In this document: in pieces, positions 1-9,210 of the stretch | How positions within the stretch are numbered: the stretch's first letter is position 1 | Layout: each line of letters begins with the position of its first letter | NCBI GenBank assembly: GCA_964573255.1 | Contig: CAZNJB010000003.1 | Coordinates: forward strand, 62,001-126,000 | Source of the DNA: CAYNUJ01 sp964573255 | Lineage (GTDB): Bacteria > Bacteroidota > Ignavibacteria > Ignavibacteriales > Melioribacteraceae | Direction: 5' to 3' | DNA length: 64,000 bases | Program-made: the position numbers and the translations under genes | Notes under the pieces: generated by a model | Databases searched by the model: none | What the model saw: the letters and a program-made list of their open reading frames with translations, nothing else | What the model was told of the DNA's origin: nothing

Positions 1-31
1 CGATATTACAAAAAAAACAAGGAGGCAGAAA

Positions 32-385
32 ATGATTTGCCCCAAGTGTGAAAGTGAATATATTAAGGGAATAGAAGTTTGTGTGGACTGCAATATCGAA
101 TTGATTCCAATAGAAGAATTTGAAGGACATCTTGTTCATCCTTCCGATTGGAAAATAGTTTACACTACAGATGCCGAATATGAATCGGAAATGCTTAAAA
201 CAAACCTGGAAAGTGCCGGTATCGATGTAAAAATTCTCGGTCAGAAGGATAGAAATTACCCGGCAGTCGGAGATTTAGCGGTAATAAAAATTTTGGTGAA
301 AAAAAATAATATCGACGATGCTCTTTCAATAATAAACGACATAAATTCCAGAACAACCGACGAGGAAGATGAAGAAGACGAATAA
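32..385 (+). CDS. Zinc-ribbon DUF2007-like protein
   Basis: A 117-residue soluble protein. It opens with a CPKC motif (residues 3-6) and a CVDC motif (17-20), which together look like a four-cysteine zinc ribbon. The middle (about residues 38-105) resembles the DUF2007 'putative signal transducing protein' fold, with a YTTDAEYESEMLKTNLESAG-type helix. The tail is very acidic and its codons overlap the start of the downstream cdsA gene by 17 bases, so the two are probably translationally coupled. A strong AGGAGG ribosome binding site lies just upstream of the ATG. The molecular function is not known; the family assignment is from pattern only. Confidence 0.7.
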   Translation: MICPKCESEYIKGIEVCVDCNIELIPIEEFEGHLVHPSDWKIVYTTDAEYESEMLKTNLESAGIDVKILGQKDRNYPAVGDLAVIKILVKKNNIDDALSIINDINSRTTDEEDEEDE

Positions 386-1193
386 TACTACCGTAAGAAT
401 AATAGTTGCTATTATAGGAATTCCTGTAATTCTTGGATTTTGTTTATGGGGCGGTTGGCCCTTCGTTCTCTTTACCGGTGTAATAGCTTTAGCTTCGTTG
501 TATGAGTTTAATCTTCTTTTAAGCGCTAAAGGAATCAAATTCAATTTAATATTGGGATTTCCATTTACTGTCATTCTATTATTGAACGCATATTTGGGAT
601 TTGCACCCGTTTCGAATTTATTCGTCGGTTTTATTTTAATTCTTTTGTTTTACGAATTATTCCGGAAAAACGGTTCGGAGATAATGAATTTGGGAGGAAC
701 TCTTCTCGGAGTATTTTATATAGGATTTTTCACTGCACATTTAATTTATTTGCGCGAATTCTACACCGAACTTCCGATGTTCTATGAGAGAGGCGGATAT
801 TTGATAATTACTGTTATGGCAACAATATGGATTTGCGATTCGGCTGCATATTTCCTTGGTTTGGCTTTCGGTAAACATAGATTGTTCCCGAGAGTGAGTC
901 CCAAGAAAAGTTGGGAAGGAGCAATTGCCGGATTTGTTTTTTCCATTTTGTCAGTTATAGCTGCAAAATATATTGTACTCGATTTCATTGAGTGGAATCA
1001 AATTATCGGAATTGGTTTAATTGTGGGTGTTTTCGGTCAAATTGGAGATTTGATTGAGAGTTTATTAAAACGGGATGCCGATGTTAAAGATTCATCTTCT
1101 ATACTCCCGGGTCACGGTGGATTTTTCGATCGTTTCGATTCTCTCATATTTTCCGCTCCAATAATTTATTTATTCCTTTATTACACTACTTGA
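369..1193 (+). CDS. cdsA: Phosphatidate cytidylyltransferase
   Basis: Makes CDP-diacylglycerol from phosphatidic acid and CTP, the branch-point precursor of bacterial phospholipids, in the inner membrane. The 274-residue protein is strongly hydrophobic with about seven or eight membrane segments. The C-terminal family signature is present: SLLKRDADVKDSS, then LPGHGGFFDRFDS, containing the conserved K-D and H-G-G-x-x-D-R-x-D residues. The length is normal for the family. The start lies inside the acidic tail codons of the preceding gene, and a GAGGAAG purine stretch in that tail can act as its ribosome binding site. Confidence 0.95.
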   Translation: MKKTNNTTVRIIVAIIGIPVILGFCLWGGWPFVLFTGVIALASLYEFNLLLSAKGIKFNLILGFPFTVILLLNAYLGFAPVSNLFVGFILILLFYELFRKNGSEIMNLGGTLLGVFYIGFFTAHLIYLREFYTELPMFYERGGYLIITVMATIWICDSAAYFLGLAFGKHRLFPRVSPKKSWEGAIAGFVFSILSVIAAKYIVLDFIEWNQIIGIGLIVGVFGQIGDLIESLLKRDADVKDSSSILPGHGGFFDRFDSLIFSAPIIYLFLYYTT

Positions 1194-1239
1194 TTTTTCT
1201 CACCGATATTATATATTAAATTAAAAAGAAATTGTTACT

Positions 1240-2526
1240 ATGAAAGATAAAATAGAAATTATTACACTCGGTTGTTCAAAGAACACAGTAGATTCCGAAA
1301 AGTTGATGCGGCAGTTCAATGCAAATGATTTTGAATTGGTTAATACCTCAGATGAAGCCGATTCGATAATCATAAATACTTGTGGATTTATTGATGCTGC
1401 TAAAGAAGAATCCATAAATACGATACTCGAAGCAATTGAACTTAAAAAGCAAGGTAAGGTAAAAAAGGTTGTAGTTACAGGCTGCCTTTCGGAAAGATAT
1501 GTTGATGAACTGAGGAAAGAGATTCCCGAAGTGGATGCTTACTTTGGTACAGAAGCCTACAAAGAAGTTGTTGAAGAATTCGGAGGACATTTAAAACGTG
1601 AGTTATTAGGCGAAAGAATGTTATCGACTCCGAAACATTTTGCTTATCTTAAAATTTCCGAAGGCTGCGATAATCCTTGTTCGTTTTGCGCAATTCCCTT
1701 GATGCGAGGGACTCATTCCTCCAAACCGATGGAAGATTTGATTAAAGAAACGGAAAACCTTGCAAGCAAAGGCGTAAAGGAATTGATAATTATCGGTCAG
1801 GATACAACAGACTACGGCAAGGATATTTATGGAAAAAGAAATGCCGGCGAACTGTTGAATAAATTGAGTGAAATTGAAGGGATTGAATGGATAAGACTCC
1901 TCTATGCTTACCCTTCACACTTTCCGGAAGATCTAATGGACGCAATTGCAAGTAACCCGAAAGTTTTAAACTACATCGATATTCCTTTACAGCATATTTC
2001 CGACAAAGTACTCAAATCGATGCGAAGGGGAATTACCAAGCATCGTACGATTGAGGTTCTTGAACAATTGAGAAGTAAGATAAAGGATCTTACAATTCGA
2101 ACAACTTTTATTACAGGATATCCCGCCGAAGGGGAAGCGGAATTCAGGGAATTATACGAGTTCGTAAAAGATTTTCAATTCGATAGAGTGGGAGTTTTCC
2201 CCTATTCAATCGAAGATAGCACTCCGAGTTTTATACTCGGCGATCCCGTTCCAAAAGAAATAAAAGAAGAAAGAACTGCGGAAATAATGGAACTTCAGAA
2301 GGGTATTTCATTTACAAAGAATAAGGAATTTATCGGTAAAAAGATGCGAGTACTTATTGACGATATTGAAGGCGAATATTATATTGCCCGCAGCAGAAGA
2401 GATGCGCCGGAAGTGGATGGCGAAGTTCTGATAAAAGTGGATGATAAACTGTGTAAGGTGGGCAATTTTTATGACGTTGAAATTTACGACTGTAATGAGT
2501 ATGATTTGTTTGCAAATCTAATTTAA
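1240..2526 (+). CDS. rimO: Ribosomal protein S12 methylthiotransferase
   Basis: Radical-SAM enzyme that adds a methylthio group to the conserved aspartate of ribosomal protein S12. The 428-residue protein has the N-terminal MTTase domain with cluster-binding cysteines at C12, C48 and C82, the radical-SAM CxxxCxxC motif at C143, C147 and C150 (EGCDNPCSFC), and a C-terminal TRAM domain from about residue 360. The opening TLGCSKNTVDSE and the overall length are typical of RimO rather than MiaB. Only 46 bases separate it from cdsA, and the next gene begins 15 bases after its stop. Confidence 0.95.
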   Translation: MKDKIEIITLGCSKNTVDSEKLMRQFNANDFELVNTSDEADSIIINTCGFIDAAKEESINTILEAIELKKQGKVKKVVVTGCLSERYVDELRKEIPEVDAYFGTEAYKEVVEEFGGHLKRELLGERMLSTPKHFAYLKISEGCDNPCSFCAIPLMRGTHSSKPMEDLIKETENLASKGVKELIIIGQDTTDYGKDIYGKRNAGELLNKLSEIEGIEWIRLLYAYPSHFPEDLMDAIASNPKVLNYIDIPLQHISDKVLKSMRRGITKHRTIEVLEQLRSKIKDLTIRTTFITGYPAEGEAEFRELYEFVKDFQFDRVGVFPYSIEDSTPSFILGDPVPKEIKEERTAEIMELQKGISFTKNKEFIGKKMRVLIDDIEGEYYIARSRRDAPEVDGEVLIKVDDKLCKVGNFYDVEIYDCNEYDLFANLI

Positions 2527-2541
2527 TGATTGGAGAGAGCC

Positions 2542-3810
2542 ATGAAAGCTCTATTGATTTTATTATTAGCGTTCACATTTAATATAAATGCCCAAGTTGA
2601 AAATTCGAGAAACGAATTGCCTTCTGATATTAATCCGTTTTTTTACTACGATATAGCAAATTATAAAGGTCCTGTGGATTCACTCACAAGAGTTGATGTT
2701 TTTCTGCAAGTTCCCTACTCTAAAATTCAATTTCTCAAAACCGAGTACGGCTACTCTGCTTCTTATACAGTTAATTTGGCATTTAAAGATCCATTAACCG
2801 ATGTTCCTATACTTGAAAGAAGCTGGCAGGAAAAAATAAGTACGCTCAGTTACGAATCGACTGTATCGAGTAAGAATTTTAATATTGCCTACCGCAGTTA
2901 TTTGCTAAGACCAGGAGAGTATTTAATTACATTAAGTGTTGAAGACGACGATTCTAAGACAAAACATCAAGTGGAAGTAAAAGCAACGGTACTCGATTTT
3001 TCGCATAATTTTACTATAAGCGATGTGATGCTGATTTCCAAGCAGTTAAAAAACTCGAAAAAAATCGTACCAAATATTTCACACAATATTAGTAATAACG
3101 AAGGCAGTATCAGCTTTTTTTATGAAATATATTCCGATTCCGCAAGAGAAGTGGAAATCACTTACCAAATAAGCAACACAGCAAGAGAACAGTATTTTTC
3201 GAAAAAAATAGATAAATCCCTGAAAGTTGGAAAGAATTTAATCTATCAAACATTGGATAATAGTGCTCTAACTATCGGCGAATACAGTTTGATAATAAAA
3301 GTAACAGACAAAAAAACAAAACAACAAATTGGCATTGGCAAGAAGTTTTATTCAAAAATTTTCAATTTCCCAAATTCTATTATGGACTTGGACATTGCGA
3401 TAGAGCAGATGATCTACATCGCTTCCAGCGCAGAAATCGAAAAAATTAAAGAAGGAAAAGACTACAAAGAAAAATTATCGCGTTACCTTGCATACTGGAA
3501 AGAAAAAGATCCCAGTCCGAACACTGAAGTAAACGAAATACTTAATGAATATTACAGAAGGGTTGAATACGCGAATACACATTTCAAAAGTTATTACGAT
3601 GGCTGGCGAACAGATATGGGAATGATTTATATTACTTTAGGTCCTCCCAATCAAGTAGACCGCCATCCGTTTGAATATGGCTCCAAACCATATGAAATTT
3701 GGGAATATTATGATTTAAATCGCAGATTTATTTTTGTAGATCAAACCGGTTTCGGAGATTACAGATTACTGAATCCCGATTACGGTGATTGGTATAGGTA
3801 TAGATATTAA
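2542..3810 (+). CDS. GWxTD domain secreted protein
   Basis: A 422-residue protein with a signal peptide (MKALLILLLAFTFNINAQ). The N-terminal two thirds look like beta-sandwich material. The C-terminus (about 345-422) carries the GWxTD-domain motif, here DGWRTDMGMIYITLGPPN, followed by YEIWEYYDL. This domain is common in Ignavibacteria and Acidobacteria-type genomes, and its function is not established. The ATG at 2542 is preferred over the TTG four codons upstream, because it follows a GGAGAG ribosome binding site and starts directly on the signal peptide. It sits one base before the next gene, so the two are probably co-transcribed. Confidence 0.85.
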   Translation: MKALLILLLAFTFNINAQVENSRNELPSDINPFFYYDIANYKGPVDSLTRVDVFLQVPYSKIQFLKTEYGYSASYTVNLAFKDPLTDVPILERSWQEKISTLSYESTVSSKNFNIAYRSYLLRPGEYLITLSVEDDDSKTKHQVEVKATVLDFSHNFTISDVMLISKQLKNSKKIVPNISHNISNNEGSISFFYEIYSDSAREVEITYQISNTAREQYFSKKIDKSLKVGKNLIYQTLDNSALTIGEYSLIIKVTDKKTKQQIGIGKKFYSKIFNFPNSIMDLDIAIEQMIYIASSAEIEKIKEGKDYKEKLSRYLAYWKEKDPSPNTEVNEILNEYYRRVEYANTHFKSYYDGWRTDMGMIYITLGPPNQVDRHPFEYGSKPYEIWEYYDLNRRFIFVDQTGFGDYRLLNPDYGDWYRYRY

Positions 3811-3811
3811 T

Positions 3812-4780
3812 ATGGTTTTAACAGTTACTATCAATCCATTGCTCGAAAAAAGATTTGAATTTACCGAATTTGAACCGGGCAGTGTTCATCGTACTTCAAA
3901 TTTAAAATTTAATGCCGGCGGAAAGGGCTTAAATATCAGTCGTCAGTTGACCAAACTCGGAATCAAGAATCAAGCTATTACTTTTGCAGGAGGCAATAAC
4001 GGAAAGATATTTCGGAAAGTATTAGCTGAGGAAGGTATCGATACTGTTTTTGTTAATATGAAATCTGAACTGAGATGGTCGGCGACAATCGAAGAACATA
4101 AAAAGAAAAGGGTTACGCACTTCTTTTCCCCAGATCACGATATTACTGAAAAAGAAGCCGACGAATTTATCAGTCGGCTCGAAAAAATGATTCCAAATGC
4201 ATCAATAATAATCTTTGCCGGAAGTTCACCGAATAAAATAGCATCGAGAATATTTGATCAGGGAATTGATATTGCCCACAAGGAAGATAAAATTGTTCTT
4301 CTCGATACTTACGGCAATCACTTGCAAGGTTTTATAGAAAAAGCCCCTATGATTCTTCATAATAATTTGGAAGAGATTAATTCATCCTTGAATTTGAATT
4401 TAACTTCGGAAGAGGATATCACAGGGTTTCTGAAGCAACTCTACAATAAAGGGATAAAAATCGCCTTTATTTCTAACGGCAAAAAAACGTTTTACGGATT
4501 AAAGTTCGGATTTATTTATAAAATCACACCTCCGGTTTTAGAAAACGAAATTGATAGCATAGGAAGCGGAGATGCGTTTAACTCAGGAATTGCTGCCGGA
4601 CTTGAAAAGGGATTAACATTCGATGAATTCGTTAATTTAGGTTGCAAATTAGGAGCTTTAAATTCCATTAGTTGGGAAACTTGTGCCGTAAATAGGGAAC
4701 TGATTGATTCTTGCCCCGATGCAAAAATTGAAAATATCGGTAAAAAATTGAAACTTATCGATGATTCGCCAACTATTTAA
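3812..4780 (+). CDS. PfkB-family hexose kinase (1-phosphofructokinase type)
   Basis: Phosphotransferase of the ribokinase/PfkB family, most like 1-phosphofructokinase or tagatose-6-phosphate kinase. The 322-residue protein starts VLTVTINPLLEK, typical of the FruK/LacC branch. The first PfkB signature is NAGGKGLNIS (34-43). The second signature, SIGSGDAFNSG, lies near residue 250 and contains the catalytic aspartate. The longer reading frame upstream is rejected because it overlaps the GWxTD gene and only the ATG at 3812 gives the family's usual N-terminus. It overlaps the Omp85 gene by 20 bases. The exact sugar substrate cannot be read from sequence. Confidence 0.85.
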   Translation: MVLTVTINPLLEKRFEFTEFEPGSVHRTSNLKFNAGGKGLNISRQLTKLGIKNQAITFAGGNNGKIFRKVLAEEGIDTVFVNMKSELRWSATIEEHKKKRVTHFFSPDHDITEKEADEFISRLEKMIPNASIIIFAGSSPNKIASRIFDQGIDIAHKEDKIVLLDTYGNHLQGFIEKAPMILHNNLEEINSSLNLNLTSEEDITGFLKQLYNKGIKIAFISNGKKTFYGLKFGFIYKITPPVLENEIDSIGSGDAFNSGIAAGLEKGLTFDEFVNLGCKLGALNSISWETCAVNRELIDSCPDAKIENIGKKLKLIDDSPTI

Positions 4781-6497
4781 AATCGTTTTTTTTATAAGTT
4801 TCTTCCCTATTCTATTTTATTCGCAGAATAAAACCGAAATAAAGATTAAAGGCAACAAGATTTTTTCCGAAGCGGATTATATTTCCTGGATCGGAAATAT
4901 CTATTCAATAGACTCGGCAGCAGTGAATGATTCCATCGTCAACAGAATTTCGAGAGGATTAACTTCCACGGGATATTTTCATTTTTCACTCGACTCAATA
5001 ATTTCTGTAGATAATAGAATTGAAATATATATAACCGAAAATTCGCCATCTTATATTAAGAATTATTCTATCGCAGGTATTTCAGGACAGGATTCACTAT
5101 TCATTGACAAAATATGCTCCGAATTAACGGATCAAATTTTTACTGCCGGAAACATAGAATCTGTAATCGATAATATTCTCAATTACTACGAAAATAATGG
5201 CTATCCGTTTGCCTCGGTGAAAATCAAAAATATAAATTGGTTGGATGATGACATTTACGGAGTAAAGATTTCATTCGAAATTGATAAGAAAGAAGAAAGT
5301 AAAATCGATTTTATTGAAATTGAGGGAAATGAAAATACCGATGATGATGTGATAATTAGAGAACTACGATTAGAAAAAGGAGCGAAATACTCACAGATTC
5401 TCATAGATCAAATTCCGGAAAGATTAAACAGGCTAAAGTTTTTTGAACCTGTAGAAAAACCATTCTACTATTTAAATGCAGATAATAAAGGCGTTTTGCA
5501 TTTAACCGTAAAAGAAAAAGAGACTAATAACTTCGACGGAATTATTGGTTATGTTCCGCCGGCAAATGAAAACAAGAATGGATACTTCACTGGTTATGTT
5601 AACGTAAGTTTACGAAATCTGTTCGGAACGGGCAGGGCATTTGCTTTCCGTTGGCAAACCGACGATCGATTATCTCAGGAATTTGAATTAAAATACCTGG
5701 AACCCTGGATTTTTAATTATCCGTTTAATCTTAATTTTTATTTATTTCAACGGAAACAGGATACTACATACGTAAAAAGATATTTTAACTCTCACTTGGA
5801 ATATCTTGCGACAGAGTCAATCACCGCATCTTTAATTTTAGGCACCGGCGAAACAATTTCGACAGAGAACGAAAGAACAACCGCGCGCGTATTTAATTCA
5901 ACTTCACTTGATTTAGGATTTCAACTTAAAATTGATACGCGAGATGATCCGTATTCCCCTACCGAAGGTCTGCTCTTTATAAATTCATATAAATTTACTC
6001 AAAAGAAAATACTCGGACCACCCAAGTTGCTTACACCCGGAATTAAACTTAAAAACAACTTGCAAAATATTCAGCTGGATTTTTCATACTTTCAAAGGAT
6101 ATTTTCAAGACAGATATTTGCCGGAAGTATTCATGGCAGGGAATTACGCGGCGATAATATAGATAACGGCGACCTTTATTTGTTCGGCGGAACAAATACA
6201 TTACGCGGATACCGTGAAAAACAATTCTCTGCAAATAGATTATTTTGGAGCAATCTTGAGTATCGTTTTCTTCTTTCTAAAAGGTCGTACGCCTTCCTAT
6301 TCTATGATTACGGATATTACTTGAAAAAAGAAGATGAAATAAATAACACACCGCAAGTAGAAAATTATTTATCCGGCTACGGCTTTGGTGTTAGTTTGGA
6401 AACAGGGCTTGGTATACTTGCCGTAAGTTATGCAATAGCACAAGGGAATGCATTAACACAAGGTTTAATTCATTTCGGAATAATTAATGAATTCTAA
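4761..6497 (+). CDS. Omp85-family outer membrane protein (POTRA plus barrel)
   Basis: A 578-residue outer-membrane protein with a signal peptide (about 1-21). Residues about 25-235 look like two or three POTRA domains (for example FIEIEGNENTDDDVIIREL). The rest is a bacterial surface antigen (D15) beta-barrel ending in a hydrophobic/aromatic residue pattern (NEF). The conserved lumenal loop motif is present as GGTNTLRGYREKQF, matching the (V/I/L)RGY hallmark. It is shorter than BamA, which usually has five POTRA repeats, so it is more likely TamA-like or a specialised assembly/translocation factor. It overlaps the kinase upstream and lies 17 bases from ubiA-like downstream. Confidence 0.88.
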   Translation: MIRQLFKIVFFISFFPILFYSQNKTEIKIKGNKIFSEADYISWIGNIYSIDSAAVNDSIVNRISRGLTSTGYFHFSLDSIISVDNRIEIYITENSPSYIKNYSIAGISGQDSLFIDKICSELTDQIFTAGNIESVIDNILNYYENNGYPFASVKIKNINWLDDDIYGVKISFEIDKKEESKIDFIEIEGNENTDDDVIIRELRLEKGAKYSQILIDQIPERLNRLKFFEPVEKPFYYLNADNKGVLHLTVKEKETNNFDGIIGYVPPANENKNGYFTGYVNVSLRNLFGTGRAFAFRWQTDDRLSQEFELKYLEPWIFNYPFNLNFYLFQRKQDTTYVKRYFNSHLEYLATESITASLILGTGETISTENERTTARVFNSTSLDLGFQLKIDTRDDPYSPTEGLLFINSYKFTQKKILGPPKLLTPGIKLKNNLQNIQLDFSYFQRIFSRQIFAGSIHGRELRGDNIDNGDLYLFGGTNTLRGYREKQFSANRLFWSNLEYRFLLSKRSYAFLFYDYGYYLKKEDEINNTPQVENYLSGYGFGVSLETGLGILAVSYAIAQGNALTQGLIHFGIINEF

Positions 6498-6498
6498 T

Positions 6499-6506
6499 TA
6501 TTTTTG
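6499..6506 (+). promoter_or_regulatory. TATTTTTG box before UbiA gene
   Basis: The octamer TATTTTTG followed by C fits the Bacteroidota -7 consensus TAnnTTTG. It is only 8 bases from the ATG, so any transcript from here would be nearly leaderless. No clear upstream TTG box was found. Confidence 0.25.
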
Positions 6507-6514
6507 CTGCCATA

Positions 6515-7354
6515 ATGAATAAGTTATCTGCATTAATAAAAATTGTCCGCCCAATTAATTTTATAATAACATTCCTTTCGGTGTTAGTTGCCGGATTGAT
6601 TTGTTCTGCGACGAAGGAAATTTCTTTCACTATTATTATAGCTGCGCTTTCTGCGGCATTTGTAAGCAGCAGCGGTAATGTAATAAATGACTATTTCGAT
6701 GTTGAGATTGATAAAATAAATCGTCCGGATAGAGTTCTGCCTTCGGGTTTATTAACTAAATCCTCTGCAATGATATATTACATCTTATTAGTACTCTTAT
6801 CCCTTGTATTTGCTCTGTTTGTCAACTCCACTGCATTCATCATTGCTTTGGCAGCAATTATTTCCATATTTATTTATTCGTTAAAATTTAAGTCAGTACC
6901 ATTGGCAGGAAATTTTATCGTCGCATTCTTCACCGGATTTACATTCATTTACGGCGGTGTAGCTGTAAATAATTGGGAAGGCGGAATTTTTCCTGCGATC
7001 TTTGCGTTCTTAATTAATTTAATGAGGGAATTAACAAAAGATATTGAAGATATTAAAGGAGATAAAGCTGAAGGGATAAGAACATTTCCGATAGTTTTCG
7101 GAATAGATAAAACTAAGAACATAATTATTGCATTATCGGTTTTACTTATAATATCAACTTTATTTCCCTTTTATTTATCAATTTATAATATAGAATATTT
7201 AGTATTGGTGTTATTTACCGTTGATTTACTTTTAGTATATTTAAATAAAGCACTTTTGAATGCAGAGAAAATTGAAGAGTTTCACAGAATTAGTTCCCTG
7301 ATGAAACTCGCAATGGTTCTCGGTTTAATTGCAATTTATACAGGCACATTATGA
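6515..7354 (+). CDS. UbiA-family prenyltransferase
   Basis: Integral-membrane aromatic/lipid prenyltransferase of 279 residues with about eight or nine membrane spans. The two prenyl-diphosphate binding motifs are visible: N58-D59-x-x-D62-x-x-x-D66 (INDYFDVEIDKINRPDR) and a second aspartate cluster around DIEDIKGDKAEG. The family includes menaquinone, haem and geranylgeranylglycerol-phosphate prenyltransferases. The short length and ITFLSVLVAGLI-type N-terminus are closest to the (geranyl)geranylglyceryl-phosphate synthase-like branch common in Bacteroidota, but the substrate is inferred. The stop overlaps the start of rnhB by four bases. Confidence 0.88.
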   Translation: MNKLSALIKIVRPINFIITFLSVLVAGLICSATKEISFTIIIAALSAAFVSSSGNVINDYFDVEIDKINRPDRVLPSGLLTKSSAMIYYILLVLLSLVFALFVNSTAFIIALAAIISIFIYSLKFKSVPLAGNFIVAFFTGFTFIYGGVAVNNWEGGIFPAIFAFLINLMRELTKDIEDIKGDKAEGIRTFPIVFGIDKTKNIIIALSVLLIISTLFPFYLSIYNIEYLVLVLFTVDLLLVYLNKALLNAEKIEEFHRISSLMKLAMVLGLIAIYTGTL

Positions 7355-7989
7355 TAAACGAATTAAAAGCATTCGATTTGAAATTTGTAAACGACGAGAT
7401 AAAAGTCATTGCCGGCATTGACGAAGCAGGGCGTGGTCCTTTAGCCGGACCGGTAGTTGCGGCTGCAGTAATTTTCGAAAACGAAACATTCATCGAAGGA
7501 ATTAACGATTCGAAAAAACTTACTTCAAAAAAAAGGGATGAATTATATGACGAAATTATGGATAAAGCCATCTCCGTTTCAACTTCTATTATCGACCAAT
7601 CCGAAATTGATGATATAAATATTTTACAAGCAACTCTTAAAGCTATGAAACAATGCTGCGAAGAATTAAGACCAATTCCCGACCTATTATTAGTTGACGG
7701 CAACAAAATATTTCCTACGAAAAAGAGGTTCGAAACTGTTGTAAAGGGTGATTCGAAATCGTTTTCAATTGCTGCTGCATCTATTATCGCAAAAGTTACA
7801 AGAGACAGAATAATGCTTAAACTTTCGGATGAGCATCCCCAATATAAATGGCACAAGAATAAAGGCTACGGAACAAAAGAACATATAGAGGCAATTAAGA
7901 AATACGGCGTTACTCCATATCACAGACTTTCATTTCTTCAGAAAATAATTAATAGCGATGTAAGTTATCAATTAAGTATAAATGCATAA
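7351..7989 (+). CDS. rnhB: Ribonuclease HII
   Basis: Cleaves the RNA strand of RNA:DNA hybrids and single ribonucleotides in DNA. The 212-residue protein has the GIDEAGRGPLAGPVV signature with D24 and E25, a third acidic residue in LLVDGNK (D116), and a fourth in AKVTRDR (D152), giving the DEDD metal site. The length is normal. The ATG overlaps the upstream UbiA stop, and the gene overlaps yraN by eight bases, so this is a tight operon. Confidence 0.96.
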   Translation: MINELKAFDLKFVNDEIKVIAGIDEAGRGPLAGPVVAAAVIFENETFIEGINDSKKLTSKKRDELYDEIMDKAISVSTSIIDQSEIDDINILQATLKAMKQCCEELRPIPDLLLVDGNKIFPTKKRFETVVKGDSKSFSIAAASIIAKVTRDRIMLKLSDEHPQYKWHKNKGYGTKEHIEAIKKYGVTPYHRLSFLQKIINSDVSYQLSINA

Positions 7990-8335
7990 AAAAGCAGTCG
8001 GCAATAAGGGTGAAGATATTGCCGTAAAATACTTATCAGAAAAGGGTTACAAAATAATTGACCGTAATTATCAATACGGTCACGGAGAGATTGATATAAT
8101 CGCAAAAGATAAAGATGAATTAGTTTTTATTGAAGTAAAATACAGACGCTCTTTAGAATACGGTAATCCGGAAGATTCAATCACTAAAAAAAAGCAGGCT
8201 CAAATCAGAAAAGTAGCGGAAGCATATTTGTACGAAAATGATATTGAGGATAATCTCTGCCGAATAGATGTAATTGCAATACTCCATTACCCAAATTCGA
8301 AGCCGGAAATCACGCATTATCAAAATGCATTATAA
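7982..8335 (+). CDS. YraN/UPF0102 family endonuclease-like protein
   Basis: A 117-residue protein of the UPF0102 (YraN) family, a restriction-endonuclease-like fold. The typical pattern is present: GNKGEDIAVKYLSEKGYKI, RNYQYGHGEIDIIAKDKD and LVFIEVKYRR, including the E-ID-(x)n-EVK residues expected for a PD-(D/E)xK core. It is usually found next to rnhB, as here, where the two overlap by eight bases. Its physiological role is not established. Confidence 0.92.
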   Translation: MHKKAVGNKGEDIAVKYLSEKGYKIIDRNYQYGHGEIDIIAKDKDELVFIEVKYRRSLEYGNPEDSITKKKQAQIRKVAEAYLYENDIEDNLCRIDVIAILHYPNSKPEITHYQNAL

Positions 8336-8371
8336 TATTAAAATTAGTTACAATCTTTCTCTATTATTTAC

Positions 8372-8379
8372 TATTTTTG
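8372..8379 (+). promoter_or_regulatory. TATTTTTG promoter box before mlaE-like gene
   Basis: TATTTTTG followed by C, 27 bases before the ATG, fits the Bacteroidota -7 element TAnnTTTG. The same octamer occurs before ubiA-like, era and trmB. No clear -33 TTG partner was found at the usual spacing, so this is a candidate only. Confidence 0.4.
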
Positions 8380-8406
8380 CCTTTAAATTGAAGACGAGAA
8401 TTATTG

Positions 8407-9210
8407 ATGAATATTCCCAAGATAATTTTTAAGAAAAAATTAACAACAAGCGAAAAGATTTATAATTTTTTCGCTACAATAACGGGCTTATCCGTTTTCA
8501 ATTGGGAATTTATGAAACAAGTCCTGGTCCCCCCTTACGATATTCAAGAAGTGAAAAAACATATGATAGAATTGGGAATTAAAACATTCCCAATTGTAAG
8601 TATAACCGGATTTATAATCGGATTGGTTTTAGCGTTACAAAGTCAGCCGGTTTTTGCACGCTTCGGAGCATCCGATTACCTGCCCGGCACTGTTGCCCTT
8701 TCAGTCGTGAGGGAGTTAGGACCTGTTATTACAGCTTTAATTTTTGCCGGTAGAGTCAGTTCCGGTATCGGCGCGGAACTTGGCTCTATGAGAGTTACAG
8801 AGCAAATTGACGCAATGGAAGTAACCGCAGTAAATCCTTTCAAATTTCTTGTTGTTACAAGGGTTATCGCTACCACATTGATTTTACCCCTTTTGACTGT
8901 TTATGTGATTTTCCTGGCTGTTTTTGGCGGATATTTCGGTGTTATTCTTACACAAAGTATGACTTTTGAATATTATCAGAACTCGGTTATAGACGCTATT
9001 CAATACGGAGATTTAATTCCCGGAATTGTTAAAACTTTTGTATTTGGTTACATTGTGGGACTTGTCGGTTCTTACAAAGGATTTACAACCGAAGGCGGAA
9101 CCGAAGGCGTAGGAAGAGCATCCACTACTTCCGTTGTGCTTTCTTCTCTGCTAATTCTTCTTATTGACACTGTTTTAGTTAAAATTACTCTTTGGATATG
9201 GCCGACTTAA
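8407..9210 (+). CDS. MlaE-type ABC transporter permease
   Basis: Inner-membrane permease of an MCE/Mla-type lipid ABC transporter that moves phospholipid between inner and outer membranes. The 267-residue protein has about five or six membrane segments and the conserved family stretch RELGPVITALIFAGRVSSGI, followed by GSMRVTEQIDAM. The track-style start is a TTG; the ATG one codon downstream at 8407 is preferred. The ATPase and MCE subunit genes follow directly, so the three form one operon. No MlaB (STAS) or MlaC gene is seen nearby. Confidence 0.93.
   Translation: MNIPKIIFKKKLTTSEKIYNFFATITGLSVFNWEFMKQVLVPPYDIQEVKKHMIELGIKTFPIVSITGFIIGLVLALQSQPVFARFGASDYLPGTVALSVVRELGPVITALIFAGRVSSGIGAELGSMRVTEQIDAMEVTAVNPFKFLVVTRVIATTLILPLLTVYVIFLAVFGGYFGVILTQSMTFEYYQNSVIDAIQYGDLIPGIVKTFVFGYIVGLVGSYKGFTTEGGTEGVGRASTTSVVLSSLLILLIDTVLVKITLWIWPT

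Noticed and set aside
7290..7856. 188-residue minus-strand frame over rnhB
   Set aside because: It is the antisense of well-supported genes (UbiA-like and rnhB) with no family resemblance.
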